Shown here one piece after another: positions 24,147 through 35,129 of a DNA stretch of 64,000 bases. Origin of the DNA: Oxytricha trifallax (lineage: Eukaryota; Ciliophora; Spirotrichea; Sporadotrichida; Oxytrichidae); contig ARYC01017920.1 of the NCBI GenBank assembly GCA_000711775.1, positions 1 through 64,000 on the forward strand, read 5' to 3'. Within the stretch, counting starts at the first letter, position 1. Every line of letters starts with the position of its first letter. Made by a program: the position numbers and the translations under genes. Under the pieces are notes generated by a model. That model did not search any database. It saw only the letters and a program-made list of their open reading frames with translations, and was not told the DNA's origin.

Positions 24147-26681
24147 TCAGACCTCAAATTGCATTTTATAAATATTTTTCACACCTTTAATTTAAAACGC
24201 GGGGGAGGAATTTTCTTGCCCCATAAATAAAAATATATGTAATTTTTATAATTATCAAAGAATCTTTATCATCAATTATGATATTGCTATTTTTAATCTA
24301 GCATAAAATATCATTTCTATTTAGATAATGAATTCACATTTTAATGAAAATCACATTAATTATTAGTAAAAAACAATTATTTTAGCATTGATTTTAATAC
24401 TTAATTTGATGAAGAATAATATTGTATCTTGAAAATTATATATTAATTAAAGTTGTTTAGTACATAGTAATGGTAATTGAAATTGAAATTTATATGATTC
24501 TAATATTTTTATTGCCAAAAAATATAAAATTTAATGTTGGGTGCAGGAAACTTCCGCAGGGGGCGGGAAACTGCTTGGGGGCAGGAAACTTCCCCCCTAA
24601 ATCGCACATATCTGGAATAAATTAAAGAGGACCAATTTTTGGGTGTTTATTAATGCAGACCTCTTTTTATTTTAGTTATTATTTGTTGATGTATAGTTTC
24701 TTTCATATTATTATCTCTTCCTATGCTTCTCATTTTTCTCATTCTCATGCATAAAACTTTAAGTGTACAACGTGAATAAAATAGATAATCAATGACGATA
24801 TTTATCTTAAAAGTCCTTTGAACTTGATTCAGGGATCACTCCAATACTTTGGTTTCCAATAAGGTTTTATGAAGCGAAATTTCTATTCCAATCCAGATAC
24901 TTGTACATCTTGTGGTTGTGTCCTTTCAGATATTTATTCTAACGAGACTAATTTTGATTTTTAGTTGAGGGTTTTATCTGCAGTACTCTTCGCTTTAAGT
25001 AGAGGAATTTTTTGAGCCCTTGCTTTTAAAATCGGGTACGACTTCAGCATTTATGATTTCTCTGATGTTTTCTTCCTTGTATTTCATTTTCTTCTAATGC
25101 AAAAACTTTCCCTTCTTGTCATTAACTTCTTGCAAAAATAGTTGTATCTTAGTAGTAAATGATTTAATATCAAATAAATTTTACCATATCACTGTTTAAT
25201 ACTAAAATCAAACCATTAATCTTAGTCGTGAAATAGACGTATCTGAGTGAGTTGACGTGGTAAATTCCGTGACGTGGCAGTCATGAAGTAGAAACTCCGA
25301 AAAAACCATTCTCGCTATTTTCTAGTCTTCTCCCAAAATCAAGATGTCATCCCAAGTTTGTATATGGGGACAGAGCTCATGAGATCCAACTAAATAACAT
25401 AAGATGGAGAAAAACGCTTACCGGTCCCACCGCTGCTGGGAAACGTAATCCCTGTCCTTTCGCTGTGGTAGCTCCAGCACCCTAACCCGTGTGGGAGAAA
25501 AATCCTTATCGTTGGCTCCAATGGTTTTCATCTTCTCACTTTCGAAGGCAGAGCGTACCTTCATCCTGCTCCTTATTACCTAGGAAATTGAACTCAAGCC
25601 AGGTAACTCATCTAATGCAAGAAAATCTTAGGCCACTCTAAGAGGTACGCTGACAGATTGAACCCCACCGACTGGTCCCTCATGCGTTGCGCCCAGCAAC
25701 CCCCTACCTGCCCTCGATAGGCCTTAGTGTAGTAGAAAGCTCTATCAGAAAGTCCCAAGTGGTTGGTACCACCTAGCAATTAACTTTCTAATTTAATAAT
25801 AATTAGTTGAATTTAATAATAATTAGTTGTATCTTTTTTTGCTTCTATTCGCTATTATTTCACGAATTATTTTGCGTTCAGCTTCAGTTGCTTGAACAAA
25901 TACCTTCTCATATTAACGATTTCGTTAGCGTTCCGCTTAAAGTTGATTTTTACCGTTTTTCACGAAAACTTCTTCATTTGATTAAGAAATTTCACTGCCA
26001 TAAACCATTTCATCATTGCTGTCAAAGTAAACAATTTTTCTTTCTAGATTGTGATTAGTTCAGTTCCTCTCATTCTGCCATTATTTTTTCTGAGTGATCT
26101 ATCAAGCTGCCCGCTCTTTAACATTAAAGAGTTTTTTTAATCTTCATCATTATCAAACAAATTTCTTCACTTTAATGATTTTATTAACTTACCAAATCTT
26201 TATTATTCTGTTGAGCTAAGCAAGACTCACAGGTTTTGCTATTAGAGCAGCTGCATTTTACATTCTTCTATCTCTTTATATTTTATTTTTACTTTTTAAT
26301 TTGTGAATTCTATGTGTTGGACTTACTCAATCCAGTTCTTTGAGCTTACCTCTGCTAATTTAATTTAGAAGGTGATAACGACTTTAAAGCCCCTTTTTTC
26401 TTAAGAGAATTGAAAATAATTTTCATGTCATCAGCGCTATCAGACGAGGAAGAATGATTTCTGTGTTAAATAAATATTACATAAATAATTCACTAATAAA
26501 TTCAGTTTATCAAGGTTTCTTATCTATAATAATATTTTATTTATTATAAAAGCTTTGACATACCTTGAATAGAGATAGAAAGAGAAATGTGTGATTACTG
26601 AATCAGAAACACCAAAAACAGCAATTTTTATTGTTTAATAGATTTTTTTCGAATTATTTTTGCGATTGATTGGTCACTCAT
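24147..26681 (-). CDS. unknown Ser/Cys- and charge-rich protein, interrupted by insertions
   Basis: Starts ATG at 26681 (MSDQSIAKIIRKKS). An intron at 26461-26563 (GTATGT to ACAG) joins LYS-R to NHSSSSDSADDMKII in frame (phase 2). A basic part leads to a Cys cluster KCSCSNSKTCESC (26.24 kb), then YFDSNDEMVYGSEIS and QATEAERKIIREIIANRSKK (25.8-26.0 kb). A GC-rich island (about 25270-25800) interrupts here. Coding resumes with FLQEVNDKKGKFLHQKKMKY (25.1 kb) and SIGVIPESSSKDFQDKYRH (24.8 kb). A G-rich element then sits at 24201-24597. If that element and one copy of its target repeat are left out, the frame continues for about 15 codons to a TGA at 24147. The Cys cluster could bind zinc, but no family is assigned. 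Confidence 0.45.
24201..24597. mobile_element. G-rich-ended small inverted-repeat element, copy 2
   Basis: Second copy of the family at 22693, in the opposite orientation. Left end GGGGGAGGAATTTTCTTGCCCC; right end carries three tandem units of the GGGCAGGAAACTTCC type (24540-24597). It is flanked by TAAAACGC (24193-24200) and TAAATCGC (24598-24605), an 8-bp duplication with one mismatch. The AT-rich core matches copy 1 in inverse. It lies in the 3' part of a minus-strand reading frame. Confidence 0.75.
25270..25806 (-). other. GC-rich coding-like island inside a host gene
   Basis: Composition here is near 50% GC against roughly 30% around it. On the minus strand two frames read well: GLSDRAFYYTKAYRGQVGG then RDQSVGFNLSAYLLEWPK (25.63-25.77 kb), and MKVRSAFESEKMKTIGAND then TRVRVLELPQRKDRDYVSQ (25.42-25.58 kb). 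Codons such as CGG, CTG and GGG are common, unlike the neighbours. Next to it, 25780-25830 holds a tandem 22-bp repeat of the AATTTAATAATAATTAGTTG type that could be the tail of a retroposed sequence. It could be a LINE/SINE-related insertion or a transferred gene piece; it was not identified. Confidence 0.4.
26461..26563 (-). other. intron (103 bp)
   Basis: GTATGT donor and ACAG acceptor on the minus strand; removing it keeps the frame (phase 2) between LYS-R and NHSSSS of the Ser/Cys-rich gene. Confidence 0.65.
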
Positions 26682-26878
26682 TTTCCACCACCTATTTTAT
26701 TATTAATTGTTGAATTTTATAAACCATCAAAGAGTTTATTCATAAACCTTTCTGTCTAATTTGACCTAATAATACAAGCTTAAAGAAATAAATTATTTAA
26801 TATTAACTAGATTTGCTTGGCCAAAATATCTTAGTTATAATAAATATTAAAAATACAATAATTTTATAGATATAAAAT

Positions 26879-29800
26879 ATGAATCTAAAATCACATAGAT
26901 TGAACATTGAAGATTCAGATCATTGTTCAGAGAAATCAACAACTTTATTCAATGTTCCTCCAAAGGTATATTCAAATCGAGATTTAAACTGGCCTTTTCC
27001 CTTCGAAAAGAATAAAAAATTGAAAAAAAAATTTTCGAATATTCCCTCTGCACACAATCTTGACAAAAATCCCTTTATAATGAAGTTTTATTTCGCACCA
27101 GTCAAACTAGTTAAGTATAACAAGTGATCAGAAAATTGCGCTTTTTGGAACTCTAAGGAAAATATTGTACATGGATTTTGACACTATTTTGAGATGCAAA
27201 GAGAAATTCAAGTAGAGTAGGACAAGTTAAATTACCAGCGAAATTGTTAATCTTGATCCTGCATATATCGAAGGAAATCCTTTAAGGGCTTAGATTGTTG
27301 CATCTTAATTACTCTTTAAAATATTTAACTTATTGCTTATTTACATCAATTTCATTTTTGAACATCTTTACCAGATCAAGCTATTTCTGTATTTGATCTT
27401 AGTAATGGAAGATATTTACTTTCTCTAGGCTCGCTTACTCTTCAAACTTGCATGAATTGGAGTCAAAAAGATGAAAACTTAATTGGCACAGGCTCTTATG
27501 ACAAGATAAGAATCTGTGATGCAAGAAATCCTTAGTCGGCAATGATTATACCTCAGCAGTAGAATAATAAAATTGTATTTGATAAATTTGATGAAAATCA
27601 ATTTGAAACAGCCTATGTTAATATAGTGCGTATATGGGATCAAATATCAACTGCTAAGGAACTTTTTCATAGATACTCACGATTCAAACATTAAAAAAAT
27701 CGATTATGATTATAACAATTCCAAGTTACTACTTACATCTTCTTAGAATTCAATAAGGATATATCATCTGTAAGACTCTACTGCCGAACAACGATGCCAT
27801 GTTTAGTTAAAGAAAACAGTAATTACAGTAAGTTTCACTCCTTTTTGATTGGGTGTAGTTATCTTGAAAGAAAGATCTAACAATTTGAAATTTTTCAGCT
27901 TCATGAAAAAGATTCAGGCAAAGGACTGTTTCTTAAGAAAATTATTTATGAGAGAAAAACTAATCTAAGCATAAATAGTCCAAGATCTTAAATATTTCAA
28001 TTTAGAAGAGATCTAGATAGCTACAACTATCAGATAGTTTCTTTGCCATCGGATAAATACCTGAAAGTTTAAAAATACCAACAGAGTTTGTGCAAAGTTT
28101 TAACCAGAACAAGTTACCAACTTCCTCTTTAAAAGCAGGTGGATATCTCTAGCGAGACCTTCTTGAAATTAATGAAGAAGAAAGCATGATAAGCAAAAAT
28201 CTTTTAAGTTAGTAGATACTAACATAAAGCGATATAATCATAAATGAGCTAAATGAAATTGAAAGGTTTGAGAGAGAAGCTTCGGATTAAAAAGAATATA
28301 ATAAAACTCAAATTTGGAGTCTATAAAAGAGTGGAACTTAGATTGTTTATTAAAGACAGCAGAATATTAAGTTTATCTCTAAATGTACCCCAAGCATATC
28401 CCAAAGAACCATTTTAGTTTAAACTTGGCAATAGATTGAACATCGGTGATTTAACTGGCCAGAGTATTATAGATAGTTTGAATTAATTATCAATCTTAAA
28501 ATCCAGCCAGAGTTAAAATCATTTTAGGCTATGTTTGATGCAAGTAAATAAGCTACTTAAGTAGCAGTACGTCTTGCATTTAAATGAAAATGACGACTTC
28601 TTAAAAAATAATCCTTTAAATTCAAATTTAAACATAGGAGACTAACTAGAGATCTTGTAACAAATCCCAGTAAAGAAATATTTCATTCCATATCCTAGTA
28701 CTAATGGCTTCTCATGGAACAATAGAGGGTAGTTTATCACTTTTTCCGATTCAAAGTATAATTTTAGAGCTTTAGAATTGAATCAGAAAAAGAAGATCTT
28801 CAATGCTAATGATTTGAAGAGCTTATAGAGTCCCTTTTCTAAGAGATTCAATTGGACTGGAGACAACAAATAAATTCAAGGAGGGGAATATGATGAGGAT
28901 ATGAATTAAGAGAACTCTGCAAACCATAATGACTTGATGTCATAATACTCAAGTAATGATGAGAAGAATATTCTAGCTAGCAATTTAAGATTTAGTATCT
29001 TAATTTTCCTATATTAAAGAGGTTTTATTTTTATTGAATGGTATAAATAAGACACAATATTCATTATTTTTCTTATTTAATTATAGCAGAACCAGCATAA
29101 TGTAGGATGATGAGTATTCAGATTAAAAAGATAATGATTTTGATGATGATGAGGATTTTGACGAAAATGAAAGTAGCTAGTCAGAAAGCATGGGTAATAA
29201 GCCTACAAAATATTTGTAATTTATAAATTAAATTATCAATACATTTCTTTTTAAGTTTAGCAGAAAGACAAAATCAAAATTGGGAAGCTCTAACTTTCTT
29301 AAATCAGAAGCTTCAGGAAGAGATACCTCAGCTAATAGGCAAAAATCAAAATCTAAGAAGCATGGTGGTGGGGGTGGAACATCAAGAAACTAAATTAAAG
29401 AGCTTAGCATAGAAGATTGAGCCGTAAAGATGATAATTTTATGACAAAAAATAAGCTAAGTATCATTATTATCTTTAATTTTGAATCTATATTTACCTTA
29501 AATATCAAATTTGCGATCGACTAAGAGATTTTCTCAAACAACATTCCTAGATTTCCAGGCCAGTTAAAGTTTTGCTTCAAGTTGTTTAGAGTTCTCTTCA
29601 CTTTGAGTTTCTTCAGCTGCTTCAACGTAGATTGTGAAAATCCATATGGAATTAGGCTAACTCTATCTGAGTTTAGAACAATGTTCTATATATGCTTGTC
29701 AAATTATTTTCGTCCACAAAAACTGGTTCAAGATTGACTTTTTGGCACCCCAATATTCTAGATAGACTTTGGCTTAATTCTATGTAGAATTTTTGCTTCC

Positions 29801-31933
29801 TGATTTCATGAGGAATCACAAGGAATAGAGTCTCGAGCAAAGGTAGTTGGCAATAAAAAGTTCAACTGGAACCAACTGTAGTGAATTAGAGAGCTTTGTA
29901 TGGTAAGTATTATTTATTAAATTAATTTCATTTTATAGATGAACTGCTAAAAGCTTATGGAAATTGATTAATTAGAGCTATCAAAGACATGGAGCTTGAT
30001 TTATAAATGCCTATCTGACATTATTTCAGATTTGATTAAATTGGAAAATTGGAGTACGAATCCTCTTGTCTTGGGAAGTAACTAGCTTTAAGACTTCTAA
30101 GGGCTTTTGAAGAATTTATATTTAAAAATATTAATATTTAAGAACAAGGTGATGTTCAAAACATAGAGTTACTATCTGCCCTAATTTTAGGTTCAGAGAC
30201 TTAAATTATAGAGAATCTACTTGAGGTTTAGAAATAAACTTAAAATAAATGCAAGAAAAGTAGATATATTAACAATCAATTAGTAAATTTTAATCCTCTA
30301 AAATTTTAAATTTGTAAAAGTAGCTAAGTACCCACCCTCTATTGAAAAACGCAATTTAATTTATGCCTTTTAATTTTAATATTAATTTTATTTTTTAATG
30401 AATAAATGTATAGCTCGTATTAAATCTAGGAATAATCATATGAAATAATCAATACCATTTAATACAAGTTCCCTAGAAACTAAGAAGATGCTAAACTTGA
30501 ACAGTAACCTCTAACCTCCACAAATCTAGTTTTTAAACTCAAGACTCAAAAAAAAATCAAAAGAAACATTGAAGAAGTACAGAAAGATGAGCTATTAATT
30601 CGTAGCGATAGCCAAAAGCAACTTCGATTATTTTAATGAAGATGAGGACGACTATAATTGGCTTATAAAATCGAACAACTCTCTGCTTATCAAACGAAAT
30701 ATTTAAAAGCCCGTTATAGGTAGCATAAAGCATTAATCTAAGATAAAAGAGCTCTAGTTACCTCAGAGAGCTAAGAGTGGAACTAAGAGAGACAAATACC
30801 TCAGTAGATAGTCAGTGGATGATGAAAGATATCATGAATTAGGGAGCACTGGCATGATAGTCTCCAAAACAATAGATAGAGCAAATTCTTCTAAAAACCA
30901 AAGCGCAAACCTAGTACTCAGGATTATAAGAACAAAATAAAGAGAAATTAGTATAATTTGTTTCTGAAAAATGATGTGGACTAATTGGTAGACTAGCAAT
31001 CCATACACTTGGAAAATGAGAATCAGTAAGACATTGACGTAATGAAGATAGACCTTTATTATATATTATTATACCCATCTAAAAAACATAGAAATGCAGA
31101 AAAATCAAATATGAGCAGTCAATTTAAGCAGCACTGGATTGATGAAAATGAAGAAAATGAGACCAAGGATAATACAAATAAAGAAGAAGAAGAAGTTCAA
31201 GTAACTCTTATGCAAATAGAAGAACCTCACTTAGCTGTAAGTAATTTGTTTTTATATTAACTTATTCTAATAAACTATGCTTTTGTATATGAAAAAATAC
31301 TCAGAACTTTTGGTAAGTTGGGGCTTCACTTTTATTTCAATTAAATTGTGCAAGATAGTCGCTATATCCAAGACACTCTCTAAAAATACCATTAAAACCT
31401 GTGGATAAATGAAAGCTTAAAATCATCTCTAAGAACAAGGAAGATGCTCCAAGCTAGAGAAGCCACTTGCTCTTAAGCCCTAACAATAAAGGACTATCTT
31501 CCTTTTTCTGAGAATAGTTCTTGGTTATTTCTGTAAGAAAGTTTAGAATCAACGAAAACATCAATAACTTTTGCTTAATAATTTAGGAGCCGAGTCTTGC
31601 TAAAGCTATGACTAAGTTAATATAATATGCACAATTTGTATCTTAAACTTAAGAGGGATGATGTTTGTTTGCAGTATTTGCCATCACTGTTGTCATCACG
31701 ATCACATTAAATAGTGGTTCTTAAGAACAAATTAAACCAGTAATAATTTGAGTGGGCGCAACAAATCTAATACAAGTAATTTGAACTAGTCATCATAATA
31801 ATTTTGCAAAAATTAATAATCATATAATGCATTTTAGAATATGAATTAGGAAGCCTCAAATACGATGAGTGCTCCATAGAATTTTATAAGATCCTTGGTA
31901 AGATACACATATATAGCTAGTTAGTTTAACTGA
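26879..31933 (+). CDS. WDR59-like GATOR2 subunit (WD40, RWD, C-terminal zinc finger)
   Basis: GATOR2 relays amino-acid signals to TORC1 at the lysosome/vacuole. The order of domains matches WDR59. WD40 repeats lie at about 27.1-27.9 kb (ISVFDLSNGRYLLSLGS, CMNWSQKDENLIGTGSYD, KIRICDARNP, VNIVRIWD). An RWD-like motif follows at 28376-28440 (LNVPQAYPKEPFQFKLGNR), then acidic, Ser-rich linkers (DNDFDDDEDFDENES near 29.13 kb), a helical region (29.5-30.2 kb) and a C-terminal zinc finger at 31628-31720 (CTIC, LRGMMFVCSICHHCCHHDH, IKQW) with the spacing of the WDR59/MIOS RING-like domain. A low-complexity tail ends TGA at 31931-31933. Short AT-rich introns are likely (for example 29041-29086, GT to AG). 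Frame changes recur through the gene, and in-frame TGAs occur at 29735, 29801 and 29882. The start ATG 26879 is chosen because the frame opens with MNLKSHRLNIEDSDH. Confidence 0.75.
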
Positions 31934-31987
31934 AAAAATAATTATTTTTATTTTGATTCTTAAAGGAAACATTTTTAATTTAAATTA

Positions 31988-32343
31988 ATGAAAAAATATC
32001 AAATCACAGAATAAATTTATGAAAAACAGACCAAGCTTATATAAGTATAATATAGCTTTAACTTAAATTTTTATTATGCAGTTTCTTATGAAGTTTATAA
32101 ATATATCATTTAAAGTCTGACAACAAAAAATCAAGAACAGTTTCGATAAATTTAGCATCTGTCTTAAAATTACTGAATAGAATTTAATTAAATAAATAAA
32201 ACATAAGTATAGAAATACTTAGTGTTCTGGCGGATGTGGATGCACTCAATGCTATCTACAATTTAATTGACAGAGATTAAATCATAATTATTTCTCTGAG
32301 CAGATAATCTAACATACCAGTTTCTTCATCGTTCTCTCCTGTG
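31988..32343 (+). CDS. small hypothetical protein
   Basis: ATG at 31988 opens MKKYQITEQIYEKQTKL and FYYAVSYEVYKYIIQSL. After one frame change the coding look continues with EILSVLADVDALNAIYNL and a Ser-rich end at TGA 32341-32343. About 110 residues, mostly helical by composition. No family recognised; it lies just after the WDR59-like gene on the same strand. Confidence 0.35.
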
Positions 32344-32626
32344 TGATAATCTTTGTATTAATTTCTTGAACTAAACCTGTCAGTTTTTTATTTTTTTAAT
32401 ATTGAATATTAATATATGAGTGGCAAACTCACAGCAATTATCGAGAAATATACATTTTAATTTAGAAAATTCTCAATTTAATATTACTAAATTCTTAGGA
32501 TTTTGACATTTCTATTTTTATATTAAACATTGTAATATTCTTTTCTACAGTTTAATTGCAATTACACAATATTTAAGATAAATAACTTGAAAGATTTAAG
32601 AAATTAGAATTAATAATTTAGTAAAA

Positions 32627-32890
32627 ATGAATAAAAATAATGGCAGATATCTGGCAGCTGGTTACTCAACAAAATTTGTAAGTTACAAAAACATATCTAA
32701 ACTTTTTTATATTTTAGCAATACTAGTCAGCAGAAGTCACGAAGGCAGACTACAGAGAGTTCAGAAGACATCAGAAAGAATTGCATAAACTCTAATAAGA
32801 ATGACCAGCTGGAGCTTAAAATCAAGGAGAGTGGTAAAAAAAGGGAACTGTAACTGGATATGACTTTTGCATATTTGTTTAAGAATACTT
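32627..32890 (+). CDS. small protein with one 47-bp intron, two competing frames
   Basis: A GTAAGT donor and TTTTAG acceptor bound a short AT-rich intron at about 32681-32727. From ATG 32627 the spliced reading gives MNKNNGRYLAAGYSTKF joined to QYQSAEVTKADYREFRRHQK, which stops at a TGA after LHKLQQE. From ATG 32640 it gives MADIWQLVTQQNF joined to NTSQQKSRRQTTESSEDIR, which stays open longer. Both read well, so the true frame cannot be decided by eye. No family recognised. Confidence 0.45.
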
Positions 32891-32989
32891 ATTAATTATA
32901 TTTGATTTTAATTTAATTTATCCATTCCTTGTTATTTTTCATAATTAATATAATCGTGTAATTTATAAAAGTTATAATGTAAAGATTAA

Positions 32990-34655
32990 ACTCATTTCTA
33001 ACAAAATTAACTGACTATTTCAACCTGGCCTGTGGAGTTATATGTGTAAATTATATTCTTTGTGCAAAAATTGCTATCTTGGCTATATATCCCTGCAAAG
33101 AAACTATTGTGGAAATGGTTTTAATTATCATTGAAGCATTATAATTTATTGTAATAACTAAATAAAATAAATTGTCGCTTTTAATTAAGAATTGGAATCA
33201 ATTTTAATGAAAAGTCTAGTTAGCAAAATTTAGATGGATTTCTTATACAATTTAAGTTGAAACATACTTACTTTATCTGTTATTTCTAATAATGAATCAA
33301 ACTACCATTTAGACATTCAGATGCTGTTTCAAAGTAAATCAGAGCAATAATAATCACTAATAAATATCAATAATAGCAATTCAAATAATAATATTGATCA
33401 CGAAAATATTAACAATTCTCTAGACAGAGTTAACATTACAATTTATATTGAAAATTTTAAGGGTTTTACTTTGAAAACGATCGATAAAATTTTATAATTA
33501 ATTTAAGTATAAACTTGAATCAGTCACTATCATTTTCAATTAGGCAATCCACTTCACACGTTCAATTAAGTTAAAAAGCCACAATTTTATTTTTAAATTA
33601 TTTCTGTTAGTTAAGTATATTTAAAGGAATAAAAATTGTTAAAAAATGGAGATAAATGAAACCTATAACAATTAAAAAAATAATTTGGTATCACTTCTGT
33701 CTTATTTCATTTAAGGATAAAATTTTGAAGTCACACTGTTTCAATAAACTCTATGGGCTCTTTTTTGTGCTTTTCATGCTGTTTTCTATAATTGTTACTC
33801 TCTTCCAGCTCCCAGAAGTTATTCTCTTCCCAAACGACACGCCCTACTATAACAGTGCCGATCTCCCATAGAGAAATAAGCATGTAATCAGGAGCCAAAG
33901 TGGAAGTATAGTAGCTTGCATAAGGTTTACTATGTTCTATCGCATTCAATTCATGATTGCCTAAAGATGTCTTATACTCTTTATGTGTTTGATATGCTCC
34001 CCTTGTGTGATAATGCTGTGCATGTATGAATGTTGTTGTAATTCGATACATGCTTAGGTTAATTCTGAAGTCCGAGGGCAAAGGGGCTAAATGGTTAAAA
34101 AATGTGATTATTTTAATTTTACAAGAAATGGAAAGAATTTAGATTCTCATTCCTCTTCTCAATTTTATTTATTTATTGATTATTAACTTAGATTGTAAAC
34201 AATATAAATCCATAGAATTAACAACGCCGCTAGTAATAACAGTAAATAGTTGGAATATAATGCTTATCTACAACTTTAATAGGAGCAGCAGTAATAACCC
34301 TCTATCTTTGCCAAGGAAAGACAGCTTATTCTATCCATTATAAACACTATAAAAAACAAGTACTAGTCTGAAGATAAATTACTCTCTCAATAGTTCTCTA
34401 TATGCCTGAATGACTTCAAACTTTAAGAGAAAATAGTGAAATTGAAATGCAATGAAGTGCATATTTTCATGATGAATTTCTTTAAGGGTGGGTATTCTTG
34501 AACTTTACATGTCCACTATGTAGGCTTCCCATTTTGTAAAATCACAGAAATAGTGAGATTATAAATAGACTGCAGAGTGAGAGGAATCAATTCCTTGCTT
34601 GGCAGTAGAGCGATGATGAGTTAAATATTGCTGCTAGACTAGCGCTTTAAATTTG
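32990..34655 (+). CDS. membrane RING-H2 ubiquitin ligase
   Basis: Likely an E3 ligase anchored in a membrane. An N-terminal cysteine-rich piece (LCKNCYLGYISLQRNYCGN near 33.08 kb) and an Asn/Ser-rich segment (to 33.5 kb) precede membrane stretches near 33750-33830 (KLYGLFFVLFMLFSIIVTLF) and 33935-34020 (RCLILFMCLICSPCVIMLCM). A Q-rich linker then leads to the RING near 34395-34535: SICLNDFKLQ, LKCNEVHIF, HDEFLQGWVF and FTCPLCRLPI, which fits the C-x2-C ... C-x-H ... H-x2 ... C-P-x-C-R pattern. One of the cysteine positions (H-D-E-F where H-x-x-C is usual) is Phe. A one-base frame change lies inside the RING between EVHIF and HDEFL. The end is TGA at 34653-34655. An intron probably lies near 34.09-34.19 kb. 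Confidence 0.65.
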
Positions 34656-34723
34656 ATATAATATTTATAAGATTAAGATGCTATTTTTGATTTAGAAGAA
34701 GGTGCTAATGGCTGCAATAGCAA

Positions 34724-35119
34724 TCTTAATAACAGTCTTATCAATAATGGAGATAATAAAAGAGAATATTAATCTTGAAATTGATGAAACTACGATTTAA
34801 TTGTAAATTTTTCTAAGTAACTATTTGGGAAAAATAAAATAAATTTCAATACTTTGACAGTAAAAAACAGTAATAAAACTTAAGTACTAATATATCAATT
34901 TAATTTGGACATTAAAATGTAGAGAAGCAGTTTAACTTAATTTTAAATTATCGCTCAATTTATGACTATTTATATTATTTGATTATAATTTCCAAATTAA
35001 TTTATCATGATGAGTAAGGAAATTAATAAATTATTCTCACAAAAATGATTAAGTTCGCATTTATCATCGATTCATTTCCCTTAATGAATCTAAGACCATA
35101 ATTGGCAACATAAAATCAG
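34724..35119 (+). repeat. orphan duplicate of the 5' end of the gene at 45233
   Basis: About 390 bp matching 44872-45273 at roughly 95% in direct orientation. In the other copy this segment is the 5' flank plus the first 14 codons (MNLRPQSAIQNQQH) of a gene. Here the ATG and codons (MNLRPQLATQNQQH) are kept but the rest of the gene is missing, and the sequence breaks off into the tail of a minus-strand gene. Confidence 0.85.
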
Positions 35120-35129
35120 CAACACTTCA

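Noticed and set aside
25380-25790. GC-rich island as a structural RNA (rRNA, SRP RNA or tRNA-derived)
   Set aside because: No recognisable rRNA or tRNA core and no good paired A and B boxes; protein-like frames explain it better, though a SINE origin remains possible.
33731-34081. Minus-strand 116-codon ORF
   Set aside because: It lies antisense to the membrane segments of the RING-H2 gene, whose plus-strand frame continues into the RING; the minus ORF has no continuation.
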